Origin: SHVO01 sp041906145
GTDB lineage: Bacteria > Pseudomonadota > Alphaproteobacteria > Rhodospirillales > Rhodospirillaceae
NCBI GenBank assembly: GCA_041906145.1
Contig: JAYRJU010000003.1
Location: 1 to 64,000, forward strand
DNA length: 64,000 nt
Direction of reading: 5' to 3'
Of this stretch, positions 26,257 to 36,429 are shown one piece after another. Each line of letters opens with the position of its first letter. Positions within the stretch are counted from its first letter, which is position 1. The translations under genes were made by a program, and so were the position numbers. A model generated the notes under the pieces. That model searched no databases and was not told where the DNA came from. It worked only from the letters and a program-made list of their open reading frames with translations.

Positions 26257-26265
26257 GAGCGCGCC

Positions 26266-27627
26266 ATGACCCACAATCTCTCTCGCCGCTCCCTGGCCCG
26301 CATCCTCTCCGGCGCCGCGTCGATCGCCGCCATGAGCCGCCTCGGCGGCATGAGCGCGCTCGCCCAGTCCGGACCTGACTATAAAGCGCTGGTATGCATC
26401 TTCCTGTTTGGTGGCAATGACAGCCACAACATGGTCGTCCCGCAGGAAACCGCACACTACAACGCCTACCGGACCATCCGGCGCAATCTCGGCCTTCCGG
26501 ACGGCAACGCCACTTTGCTGCCGATCCTCGCGCGTACGGGTAGCGTTCCTTACGCCTTCAACAGCGGCCTGCAAGCGATCCATCCGCTATGGACCACCGG
26601 TCAGCTCGCCGTGGTTGCCAACGTCGGGATGCTCGCCGCCCCGACGACACGCGGCGCTTATATCAACCGCTCGATCCCGTTGCCGACGAACCTTTTCTCC
26701 CATGCCGATCAAGTCATCGAGAAGCAGGCTGGCGATCCTAATGGCTCAGGCGCGGGCGGCAGCGGTTGGGCGGGACGTATCGCCGATTCCGTTGCCGGTC
26801 TCAACGGCGGATCACGCTTCCCGGCCGCGGTGTCCATGAGCGGCCAGGCCCTCATGACCACCGGCGCGGTCATACAGTCGGCGACCCTCTACCCCGGCTT
26901 CGATCTTTCAGCCAACGGTCTCGGGGCATGGCCGGCGTCGGCACAGGCGGCGCGCGCTCAAGCGCTGCAGGAAGTTTTGGCATTCGACAATGGGCTCACC
27001 CTCGTACAGGCGGCCAATCAGGTGCGCCGGGACGCGGTGGAACTGAATCAGCTTTTGCGGTCGACCGGCGACGCGCCCCCGCTCGCGACTGTATTCCCGG
27101 GCACGTCACTCGGCCGGCAAATGCAGCAGATCGCCAACATCATCCGCCTGCGAGGCACGACCGGCATGCGCCGGCAGGTATTTTTCACTTCGCTCGGGGG
27201 CTTCGATACCCATTCGTCTCAGGGCTGGCAGCATTGGGACCTTCTGCGCCAAGTGGGCGATGCGATGCGCGCACTTTACGACGCCACCGTAGAGATGGGC
27301 GTGGCCAATAGCGTCACCCAGTTCACGGAAACGGACTTCGGGCGCACGCTGGAATCCAACGGCAGCGGATCCGACCACGGATGGGGCGGTCATCAGCTTG
27401 TTCTCGGCGGCGCCGTCCGCGGCGGCGATATGTTCGGAACGTTCCCAACCCTGGCGCTGGGCGGACCGGACGACGCCAATACGCGTGGTGTGCTGATCCC
27501 AACGACATCGCTCGACCAGTTTGGCGCGACGTTCGCCCGCTGGTTCGGGGTAGCCGATGCCGCGCTCCCTCAAATCTTCCCGAATATCGGACGCTTCGCG
27601 ACGTCGAACGTGGGCTTTATGACTTAG
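26266..27627 (+). CDS. Exported DUF1501 protein
   Basis: A 453-residue protein of the DUF1501 family (alkaline-phosphatase/sulfatase-like fold). The N-terminus, LSRRSLARIL followed by a hydrophobic stretch, looks like a twin-arginine signal (S-R-R-x-L), as in most family members. Family motifs are VCIFLFGGNDSHNMVVP near the start, HADQVIEKQ, SLGGFDTHSSQ and TETDFGRTLESNGSGSDHGWGGHQLVLGG. The Asp/His residues in the last motif probably bind metal. The activity is unknown. It lies 9 bp after the DUF1800 gene and overlaps the convergent FMN reductase gene by 11 bp. Confidence 0.9.
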   Translation: MTHNLSRRSLARILSGAASIAAMSRLGGMSALAQSGPDYKALVCIFLFGGNDSHNMVVPQETAHYNAYRTIRRNLGLPDGNATLLPILARTGSVPYAFNSGLQAIHPLWTTGQLAVVANVGMLAAPTTRGAYINRSIPLPTNLFSHADQVIEKQAGDPNGSGAGGSGWAGRIADSVAGLNGGSRFPAAVSMSGQALMTTGAVIQSATLYPGFDLSANGLGAWPASAQAARAQALQEVLAFDNGLTLVQAANQVRRDAVELNQLLRSTGDAPPLATVFPGTSLGRQMQQIANIIRLRGTTGMRRQVFFTSLGGFDTHSSQGWQHWDLLRQVGDAMRALYDATVEMGVANSVTQFTETDFGRTLESNGSGSDHGWGGHQLVLGGAVRGGDMFGTFPTLALGGPDDANTRGVLIPTTSLDQFGATFARWFGVADAALPQIFPNIGRFATSNVGFMT

Positions 27628-28174
27628 GCTGCAGGAAAGCCGCGAAGCCTTCCATGTAAGCCTTCACTTGCGCCCGGGCGGCCTCGTCTTGCAGATTGCC
27701 TTCGGCATCGAAGAGATCGCCGGCTTTGGACAAGGCGAGACGGCCGCCGCTCCAATGCTGCGCGCCGATATGACGCAGTACGATCAGCCATGACGCTTGC
27801 GACAGCAAAGTGCCCCAACCGCTCGGCGTTGCGCCGATCAGACCGACACGTTTGCCGCCAAACACGCGCTTCACGTCGTTTGCCGGGCGCGTCAGCCAGT
27901 CGATCGCGTTCTTGAATACGCCGGGCATCGAATTGTTGTACTCGGGCGTGACGATCAGCAATCCGTCCGCGGCGGCAATCTTGTCTTTGAGCGACTTCAC
28001 GGTCTCGGGAAGCCCAAGCGCGGTCTCCTCGTCGGCGTCGTAAAGGGGGATGCCGCGAATGCTCTCAATCTGAAGTTCGACTCCGGCGGGCGCGAGCTCT
28101 TTCGCGGCGCGCAATAGTCCGGCGTTGAACGATGCTTTGCGCAGACTCCCCGAAAGGCCGATGATGGTCGTCAT
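27617..28174 (-). CDS. NAD(P)H-dependent FMN reductase (flavodoxin-like)
   Basis: A 185-residue flavoprotein. It has the FMN phosphate loop GLSGSLRKASFN at the N-terminus and TPEYNNSMPGVFKNAIDWLTRP in the middle. Both are hallmarks of the NADPH-dependent FMN reductase family (chromate/quinone reductase ChrR, azoreductase-like). It would transfer two electrons to quinones, nitro compounds or FMN. The ATG at 28174 has AGGGGA upstream. A palindrome 24 bp upstream (28197-28210) may be an operator. It overlaps the convergent DUF1501 gene by 11 bp and diverges from the ivd operon. Confidence 0.9.
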   Translation of the reverse strand: MTTIIGLSGSLRKASFNAGLLRAAKELAPAGVELQIESIRGIPLYDADEETALGLPETVKSLKDKIAAADGLLIVTPEYNNSMPGVFKNAIDWLTRPANDVKRVFGGKRVGLIGATPSGWGTLLSQASWLIVLRHIGAQHWSGGRLALSKAGDLFDAEGNLQDEAARAQVKAYMEGFAAFLQPKS

Positions 28175-28196
28175 ATATGATCCCCTTTTGATTTAC

Positions 28197-28210
28197 CGAC
28201 CAGCCGGTCG
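28197..28210. promoter_or_regulatory. Palindrome between divergent genes, possible operator
   Basis: CGACC-AGCC-GGTCG is a 5-bp inverted repeat with a 4-bp centre. It sits 23 bp in front of the FMN reductase start and upstream of ivd. It resembles TetR-family half-sites, but no regulator gene is adjacent. Confidence 0.35.
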
Positions 28211-28378
28211 AAGAATACAGTCGCGCCAGATTCAATTCCCTAGCCCCGGCCGCATGAATTATGCATAGACAAGCCGGTGCGCGAAACGGCCGAACGCATA
28301 GGTGCTTTGCCTGGAATACCCTGTTCAAGGCCTTGGCTCCTCTGCAAAATAGCGCCAACCAATAATAAAGCGAACCCT

Positions 28379-28392
28379 GGGAGGCTCCTATT
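28379..28392 (+). promoter_or_regulatory. Strong Shine-Dalgarno in front of an ATT start codon (ivd)
   Basis: GGGAGG (28379-28384), a 5-base spacer and ATT at 28390, in frame with ivd. The frame is closed by TAA at 28366-28368 and contains no ATG, GTG or TTG between that stop and the conserved N-terminal region. Confidence 0.6.
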
Positions 28393-29550
28393 CTCGACTT
28401 CAATCTGGGCGAAACCGTCGACGCCATCCGTGAAACCGCGCGCCGCTTCTCGAGCGACAAGATAGGCCCGCTCGCCGCGCGCATCGACCACGACAATGCC
28501 TTTCCGCGCGAGCTGTGGAAGCCAATGGGTGATCTTGGTCTGCACGGCATCACAGTCCCGGAAGAAGATGGCGGTTTGGGCCTCGGCTACCTCGAGCATG
28601 TCGTGGCGATGGAAGAAGTCAGCCGCGAAAGCGCCTCCATCGGCCTCTCCTATGGCGCGCACTCCAACCTTTGCGTCAATCAGCTTCGCCGTTGGGGGAA
28701 TGACGACCAGAAGAAGAAGTATCTTCCCAAACTGATCTCCGGCGAGCATGTCGGCGCCCTGGCCATGAGCGAATCCGGCGCCGGGTCCGACGTCGTCGGG
28801 ATGAAGCTACGTGCGGTGAAGAAGGGGGACCGTTACGTCCTCAACGGCACCAAATTCTGGATAACGAACGCGCCCCACGCCGATACGTTGGTGGTTTACG
28901 CGAAAACCGAGCCTGAGAAAGAAAGCCGCGGCATCACGGCCTTCCTGATCGAGAAGGGCATGAAGGGTTTCAAATGCTCGCAGAAGCTCGACAAGATGGG
29001 CATGCGTGGATCCGACACCGGTGAGCTGGTGTTCGAGGATTGCGAAGTCCCGGAAGAAAACATCATGGGCCCGCTCAATCGCGGCGTTGAAGTTCTGATG
29101 AGCGGCCTCGACTATGAGCGCGCCGTTCTTGCCGGCGGCCCGCTCGGCATCATGCAGAAGTGCTTGGACATCGTGCTCCCTTACGTGCGCGAGCGCAGTC
29201 AGTTCGGACGTCCCATCGGTTCGTTCCAGCTGATGCAGGCAAAGGTCGCCGACATGTATGTCGCGTTCAACTCGGCCCGCGCTTACGTCTATTCCGTCGC
29301 CAAGGCCTGTGATGCCGGGAAGACGACCCGCCAGGACGCGGCGGGCGCGATCCTGCTCGCTTCGGAAAACGCGGTGAAGGTCTCGCTGGAAGCCATCCAG
29401 GCGCTCGGCGGCGCCGGTTACACCAAGGACTGGCCGGTCGAGCGTTGCCTGCGCGACGCCAAACTTTACGACATCGGCGCCGGCACCAACGAAATCCGCC
29501 GCTTCCTGATCGGGCGCGAGCTCATCGGCGGCTGGCCGTCCAATCAATAA
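28390..29550 (+). CDS. ivd: Isovaleryl-CoA dehydrogenase
   Basis: A 386-residue acyl-CoA dehydrogenase of leucine breakdown, converting isovaleryl-CoA to 3-methylcrotonyl-CoA. The N-terminal helical domain begins LDFNLGETVDAIRE. The middle domain has the FAD contacts AMSESGAGSDVVGM and FWITNAPHADTLVVYA. The C-terminal domain ends with GAGTNEIRRFLIGRE. The catalytic base is Glu 243 in GLDYERAVLAGGPLG. This is the position special to isovaleryl-CoA dehydrogenases, and it separates them from the other acyl-CoA dehydrogenases. The first in-frame ATG (28525) would delete about 45 conserved residues. I therefore place the start at the ATT at 28390, behind a GGGAGG site. It leads the mccB-mccA operon. 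Confidence 0.92.
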   Translation: MLDFNLGETVDAIRETARRFSSDKIGPLAARIDHDNAFPRELWKPMGDLGLHGITVPEEDGGLGLGYLEHVVAMEEVSRESASIGLSYGAHSNLCVNQLRRWGNDDQKKKYLPKLISGEHVGALAMSESGAGSDVVGMKLRAVKKGDRYVLNGTKFWITNAPHADTLVVYAKTEPEKESRGITAFLIEKGMKGFKCSQKLDKMGMRGSDTGELVFEDCEVPEENIMGPLNRGVEVLMSGLDYERAVLAGGPLGIMQKCLDIVLPYVRERSQFGRPIGSFQLMQAKVADMYVAFNSARAYVYSVAKACDAGKTTRQDAAGAILLASENAVKVSLEAIQALGGAGYTKDWPVERCLRDAKLYDIGAGTNEIRRFLIGRELIGGWPSNQ

Positions 29551-29577
29551 TAAAAGCGGAAGAGGGGATTCCCCGCG

Positions 29578-31184
<1,607 letters not shown>

Positions 31185-31185
<1 letters not shown>

Positions 31186-33068
31186 TGACCATGTTGCGTT
31201 CTCTTCTTATCGCTAACCGCGGGGAAATCGCCCGCCGTGTCATTCGTACCGCCCGCCGCCTCGGGGTGCGCACGGTCGCGGTTTATTCCGATGCCGACGC
31301 TAACGCGCTCCATGTGCGCGAGGCCGATGCCGCCGTGTATATTGGCCCCCCGCCGGCGCGCGAAAGTTATCTCGTCCAGCAGAAGATTCTTGATGCCGCC
31401 AAAGCCTCCGGCGCGGAAGCGATCCACCCGGGCTACGGGTTCCTGTCGGAGAACGCCAAATTTGCCGATGCCGTAAAGGACGCCGGACTGATCTGGGTCG
31501 GTCCGCCCGCGTCGTCGATCCTGGCCATGGGCCTCAAGGACGCCGCCAAGAAGCTCATGACTGAAGCCGGGGTGCCTGTCACGCCGGGCTATCTCGGCGA
31601 AGACCAGAGCGAGAAAAAGCTCCAGTCTGAGGCCGACCGGATCGGTTACCCGGTGCTCATCAAAGCCGTCGCCGGCGGCGGCGGGAAGGGCATGCGCCGC
31701 GTGAATGCGGCCGGCGAATTCTCGGCTGCTCTTGCCTCGGCAAAGCGCGAAGCCGCGGCTTCATTCGGTGACGATCGCGTTCTTATCGAAAAATACGTCA
31801 CCCGCCCGCGCCACATCGAAGTGCAGGTCTTCGCCGATCAGCACGGCAACGCCGTGCATCTATTCGAGCGCGACTGCTCGCTCCAGCGCCGTCATCAAAA
31901 GGTGATCGAGGAAGCGCCGGCCCCGGGTATGGACGAAAAAACCCGAGCCGCCGTCTGCGACGCCGCCGTGAAGGCCGCGAAGGCCATCAAGTACGAAGGC
32001 GCCGGTACGGTGGAATTCATCGCCGATGCGTCGGAAGGCCTGCGCGCGGACCGCATCTGGTTCATGGAAATGAACACCCGCCTGCAGGTCGAGCATCCGG
32101 TCACGGAAACCATCACCGGCCAGGACCTCGTGGAATGGCAGCTTCGCGTCGCCGCGGGCGAGCCGCTGCCGCTGACGCAGAGCGAACTCAAGATCACCGG
32201 CCACGCCATGGAAGCGCGGCTGTATGCGGAAAACCCCGCCACCGGCTTCCTGCCGTCCACCGGTCCGCTCACGCACTTCCGCATGCCCACCAACGTGCGG
32301 GTCGATAGCGCCGTGGAAGAGGGCGGTGAAGTCAGTCCGTTCTATGATCCTATGATCGCGAAGGTCATCGCGTCGGGCCCGACACGCGCCGAAGCCGCCG
32401 CGCGTCTTGGCGCGGCTTGCGGCGAAGTCGAGGTCTGGCCGGTACGCACCAACGCGGGGTTCCTGCGCCGTGTGCTCGCCGACGAAGACTTCATTGCCGG
32501 CAAAATCGATACCGCCTTCATCGAACAGCGCCTTGAGCGTCTCGTGCCAAAGACGGAACCGTCATCGTCTGTGCTGCAGGCGGCCGCGCGCACGCGTATC
32601 GCGGCTAATCCGCAGGCTGATAGCGCGTCGCCCTGGTCGCGGCTGCAAGGCTTCCGCGTCGCGGGCGAGGCTCATACAACAGTACGTCTGCGCGCCGGGT
32701 CCACGACCTATGACGTCGAAATGGAGTCACGCCAACCCGCACTGCACGGGCGCATGGTCGGCGACGATATGGTCGTCTTCGACGGCGGCGATGCTTTTGC
32801 CTTCTCGCTCGCGGCCATGCACGCGGCAGACGGCGGCGGCGCCAGCAGCGGCTCTATCATCTCGCCCATGCCGGGCAAGGTCATCGCGGTCAAAGTGAAG
32901 GCCGGCGATACGGTCACCAAGGGACAAGCGCTGCTTATCCTCGAAGCGATGAAGATGGAGCATACGCTCACCGCGCCGTTCGATGGCAAGGTGGCCACTC
33001 TTAGCGCGTCCGAGGGCGGTCAGGCGGTCGAGGGGACAGTGCTCGCGGTGATCGAGGCGGCGAAATAG
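31185..33068 (+). CDS. mccA: 3-methylcrotonyl-CoA carboxylase, biotin-containing (alpha) subunit
   Basis: A 627-residue biotin carboxylase/BCCP fusion. The biotin-carboxylase domain covers about residues 1-450 (LIANRGEIARRVIRTARRLG, ATP-grasp loop GGGGKGMR, EMNTRLQVEHPVTE). It is followed by a linker domain. The biotinyl domain lies at about 555-627, with the biotin-accepting lysine K590 in EAMKMEH. It carboxylates its own biotin with ATP and bicarbonate, for use by MccB. The ATG at 31185 overlaps the mccB stop (TAATG) behind AGGA. The operon ivd-mccB-mccA lacks the 3-methylglutaconyl-CoA hydratase and HMG-CoA lyase, which must be elsewhere. Confidence 0.93.
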
Positions 33069-33074
33069 CGCGTC

Positions 33075-33105
33075 GTGCCAAAAAGGCGAGGCCCGTTTTT
33101 GGCAC
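33075..33105. terminator. Hairpin after mccA, probable terminator
   Basis: A perfect 10-bp inverted repeat, GTGCCAAAAA / TTTTTGGCAC, has an 11-base loop and starts 6 bp after the mccA stop. The A/T run is inside the stem, so it is not a textbook terminator but probably ends or protects the mRNA. It also lies between mccA and the convergent micro-gene. Confidence 0.6.
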
Positions 33106-33127
33106 AAGCGGCGCGCAATTAAAAAGG

Positions 33128-33274
33128 TCAGCCCCAACCGGCCGCGAGACCCAAGACTCCGACAATGATCAGGTAGATCGCCACGACATAGTTCAGCAGT
33201 CGGGGAACGATCAGGATCAGGATTCCCGCGATAAGCGCGATAAGCGGCTGAATCAAAACGACATTTGCGGTCAT
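33128..33274 (-). CDS. DUF3096-type membrane micro-protein (48 residues)
   Basis: A 48-residue protein too short for ordinary gene-length cut-offs. It starts at an ATG with GAGGAG five bases upstream. Two hydrophobic helices are joined by PRLLNYVVA: the first is IQPLIALIAGILILIVP and the second is IYLIIVGVLGL. This is the layout of DUF3096 proteins (ALIAGILILI-x-P-x-LLNY-x-VAIYLI), small inner-membrane proteins found widely in proteobacteria. The function is unknown; family members often turn up in stress-related contexts. It is convergent with mccA and divergent from the next small gene. Confidence 0.85.
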   Translation of the reverse strand: MTANVVLIQPLIALIAGILILIVPRLLNYVVAIYLIIVGVLGLAAGWG

Positions 33275-33386
33275 TGGAACTCCTCAAGAGTCTACGTTCC
33301 GTCATGCAACGTAGAGGCGACCTAAAATGTTGCTTCGAAGGGCGCGAGCGCCTTATGATTGCGAGTCGCAACTTTGGGGTAGAGGC

Positions 33387-33686
33387 ATGGATCGCGACGA
33401 GGCGGCAAGGGCGTTTCTGGCCAAAATTCACGATCTGGTCAGCGATTACATCAGCGGCACGGCGCCGGCGGGACCTTTGCCGCACGCGATCCGCCGACTG
33501 TGGTCGGAAGAGCGGGTGCGCCGCGCCGCGACGGGGCTTGATACCGGCACCATCAGATTCTTCGCGCTTCGGCAGTACACCGACATCGATAGTTCCTGGC
33601 CCGTCGAAAAGCCTCCTAGCGTGCAAACCCTGCAAGGCGCGCTGAAGGAAGTCGTGGAACTTTGCAACGACCCGGCGCGCCTCTAG
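33387..33686 (+). CDS. Small protein of unknown function
   Basis: I do not recognise this 99-residue cytoplasmic protein. The ATG at 33387 has a good GTAGAGG site seven bases upstream. The sequence is mainly helical and charged (MDRDEAARAFLAKIHDLV), with a central WSEERVRRAATGLDTG stretch, and ends NDPARL. It lies about 70 bp before ligD, and a sigma-EcfG-type promoter for ligD overlaps its stop codon. It may be a small alphaproteobacterial protein of the same stress island, but no domain is visible. Confidence 0.6.
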   Translation: MDRDEAARAFLAKIHDLVSDYISGTAPAGPLPHAIRRLWSEERVRRAATGLDTGTIRFFALRQYTDIDSSWPVEKPPSVQTLQGALKEVVELCNDPARL

Positions 33687-33710
33687 GAACTTAGGCGAAT
33701 ACAATCCGTT
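33686..33710 (+). promoter_or_regulatory. Sigma-EcfG (general stress response) promoter of ligD
   Basis: GGAAC at 33686-33690, a 16-base spacer and CGTT at 33707-33710 match the alphaproteobacterial sigma-EcfG consensus GGAAC-N16/17-CGTT exactly. The site is 45-50 bp before the ligD start codon. Confidence 0.7.
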
Positions 33711-33754
33711 ATGCCTGGAGTTCGCGGCCTTACCGCGAAGCAGCACGAGTGCGG

Positions 33755-36414
33755 ATGCGTATGGCGAGCAAGACAAAGTCAGTGCAAAAGCCGCGGCGCA
33801 AAGCCGCCGTCACGGCGCTCAAGAAATATCGGGATATGCGCGACTTTACCCGCACCGCCGAACCTAGCGGCCGTGAACGCGTCAGCGCAAAGGGACATTC
33901 CTTCGTTGTGCAGAAGCATGCGGCCAGCCACCTGCATTATGACTTCCGCCTTGAGATGGACGGCGTGCTGCGGAGTTGGGCGGTGGCTAAAGGTCCAAGT
34001 GTCGATCCCGCTGTGAAGCGGCTCGCAATGCAGACCGAAGATCATCCGCTCGCTTATGGGGGATTTGAAGGCATTATCCCGAAAGGTCAGTATGGCGGCG
34101 GCACCGTGATGCTGTGGGATCGTGGGACGTGGGAGTCGATTGGCGACGAAGATGAAACGTACCGTGCCGGCCGCATGAAATTCACTCTGCATGGCGACAA
34201 GATGCGCGGCCAATGGGCCCTGGTGCGCATGAAGCCGAAGCCCAACGAGCGCAACCCGGCCTGGCTCCTGATCAAGGACAAGGACGAATATGCGAGGCCA
34301 GGCGAGGCGGACGCCCTGCTTGAACAAGACACGAGCGTGAAAACGGGCCGCGACATGGAGCATATCGCGGAAAGCACCAAGGACGTCTGGATCTCCGACC
34401 GCGCCAAGAACGCCGATAAGGTGCCGGTGCGAGCGAAGTCGGAGAAGGCGATCAAGAGAGCGCCGATCAAGAAAGCGGCGGCCAAGAAGGCTCAAAAAAA
34501 AACTCCAAAGCGCCCCCCAAGTTCATAGAGCCGCAGCTCACCACACGCGTCGATCAGCCGCCGGCAGGCGACAATTGGCTCCACGAAATTAAATTCGACG
34601 GTTATCGCCTGAATGCACGCATTCAGGACGGAAAAGTGCGGCTGCTTACGCGCCGGGGCCAGGACTGGACCGATAAATTCGAACCTTTCATCGCAGAACT
34701 TGCCGCGCTTGACGTGCAGAATGCCTATCTTGATGGCGAGGCGGTGGTTCTCGGCACAAACGACCGTAGCGATTTTTCGGCGCTGCAAAACTGGTTCACC
34801 ACCGGCAAGGGCCGGCTCGCTTTTTACCTCTTCGACCTTCTTTTTCTCGACGGCGAAGATTTGCGCGCGCTTCCACTTCTGGAGCGCAAGGACCGCCTGC
34901 GCGAGCTTCTGGTGGCTGCCCACTCTCAGCGACTGATTTATAGCGACCATCAACTCGGCAACGGCCCGCGGTTCTTTCGCGCCGCCGCGGATATGCGTGT
35001 GGAAGGCATTATTTCTAAACAAGTAGATGCGCCTTACACCTCGGGGCGTACGCGCGGGTGGCTCAAAATCAAGGTCGTCGAACGCCAGGAATTCGTGATT
35101 GGGGGCTTCGTGCTTTCCGCGATCTCCGATAACGCTATCGGCGCGCTGCTGATGGGAGAGTATCAGAACGGAAAATTCGTTTACGTCGGCAAGGTGGGGA
35201 CTGGATACACCAACGCCATGGCGGGCGAGCTCTACCGCAAGCTCGCGAGGCTGAAACGCGCCACGCCAGCCCTTGAGCAAGTCCCTCGTGAAGCGCGGCG
35301 CGGGTCGATATGGGTCGATCCCAAGCTGGTCGCGGAAGTCGAATTCTCTGCCTGGACGTCGGATCATATTCTGCGTCACGCCGCTTTCCAGGGTCTGCGC
35401 GAAGACAAAGCGCCAAAGGACGTCAAACCGGAAAAGGTCGAAGCCGTGCAAACCGTAGTCGCCAAAGGTTCCGCCAAGAAGGCGGCCCACCGTAAATCGT
35501 CCGCGAAGAAGAAAAAGGAAGACCGACCGGAAGTACTCGGCATCGGAATATCGCACCCCGAACGGGCGATCTTTCCCGACCAGAAAATCACGAAACTGGA
35601 AGTAGCCGAATATTACGAAGCGGTGGCGGAGACCATGCTCCCGCATGTTGTTGATCGCCCACTGGCCCTCGTGCGGTGTCCCGATGGGGTCGGGCCGGCC
35701 TGTTTTTTCCAGAAGCACGCGGGCGCAGGTCTTCCAGAGGTCATCCGCGAGGTGCCGCAGGGCGGCGGCCATAAGGATACCGTTCTCCTGATCGATTCCG
35801 CCGAAGGGCTCGTGTCGCTGGTTCAGCGCGGCGTTCTGGAAATCCACTGCTGGGGAAGTCACTACAAAACGCTCGAGCGGCCCGACATGGTGGTGTTCGA
35901 CTTTGATCCCGATCCCGCGGTGAAATGGCCGAAGGTGGTGAAAGCCGCCGTGGATATGCGCGCATTTCTGAAGGATCTTGGACTTGAAAGCTTTCCGAAG
36001 ATGACGGGTGGCAAGGGGCTCCATGTGGTGGTCCCATTCAAGCCGCTGATGGAATGGGACGCCGTGAAGGAGTTCACCCGCATCGTCGCCGACAAATTTG
36101 CAGCCACTGACCCGGCCATGTACCTGATCAACATGTCGAAGAAGAAGCGCGAGGGTAAGATTTTCATCGACTATCTGCGCAACGGGCGCGGCGCGACGGC
36201 CATCGCGCCGTATTCGACCCGCGCCCGGCCGGGGGCGCTTATCGCGACGCCGATTTCCTGGGCCGAGCTCGACAGCGGCGCCAAACCGCAGGACTTCACC
36301 CTGGAAAAGGTGATCGCCCGTGTCACGAAGCGCTTTAAAGATCCGTGGAAGGCGATGTTGACCACCAAGCAAAGCATCACCGAAAAAACGCTCAAGACCT
36401 TGATAGCGCTTTAG
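33755..36414 (+). CDS. ligD: ATP-dependent DNA ligase D (NHEJ), interrupted by a -1 frameshift
   Basis: A multi-domain repair enzyme of about 885 residues for non-homologous end joining with Ku. The domain order is complete. The 3'-phosphoesterase domain (HYDFRLEMDGVLRSWAVAKG, GTVMLWDRGTWE) occupies about residues 30-190. The ATP-dependent ligase domain has the nucleotidyl-lysine motif EIKFDGYR and later GEAVVL and EGIISKQ. The C-terminal primase-polymerase domain includes VVFDFDPDP with the catalytic aspartates. The frame changes between the first two domains at an A9 run (34494-34502): in the first frame a stop follows at 34526, while reading continues in the -1 frame without loss of sequence. 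This could be an indel error, slippage-dependent expression or a real lesion. ATG 33755 or 33761 are both possible starts. A sigma-EcfG promoter precedes it; no ku gene is in the window. Confidence 0.85.
34493..34503 (+). other. A9 slippery run at the ligD frame change
   Basis: In the first frame the codons read CAA AAA AAA ACT. The heptamer A AAA AAA (34495-34501) is a classic -1 slippery sequence and also a transcriptional-slippage substrate. Shifting by -1 gives AAA AAC TCC and then the ligase domain. One missing A in the sequence would explain it equally well. Confidence 0.8.
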
Positions 36415-36429
36415 CCGGGGCGCGCGGAG

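Noticed and set aside
33276..33298. Possible sigma-EcfG promoter (GGAAC...CGTT) before the small gene at 33387
   Set aside because: The spacer is only 14 bases; the consensus needs 16-17.
33755..34528. The first part of ligD as an independent stand-alone 3'-phosphoesterase gene
   Set aside because: The ligase half lacks its own start and ribosome site, and the frames join at a slippery A9 run. A single frameshifted ligD is simpler, though dual products remain possible.
34492..36372. 626-codon antisense frame across ligD
   Set aside because: Low-complexity shadow. The plus strand carries unambiguous ligase and polymerase motifs.
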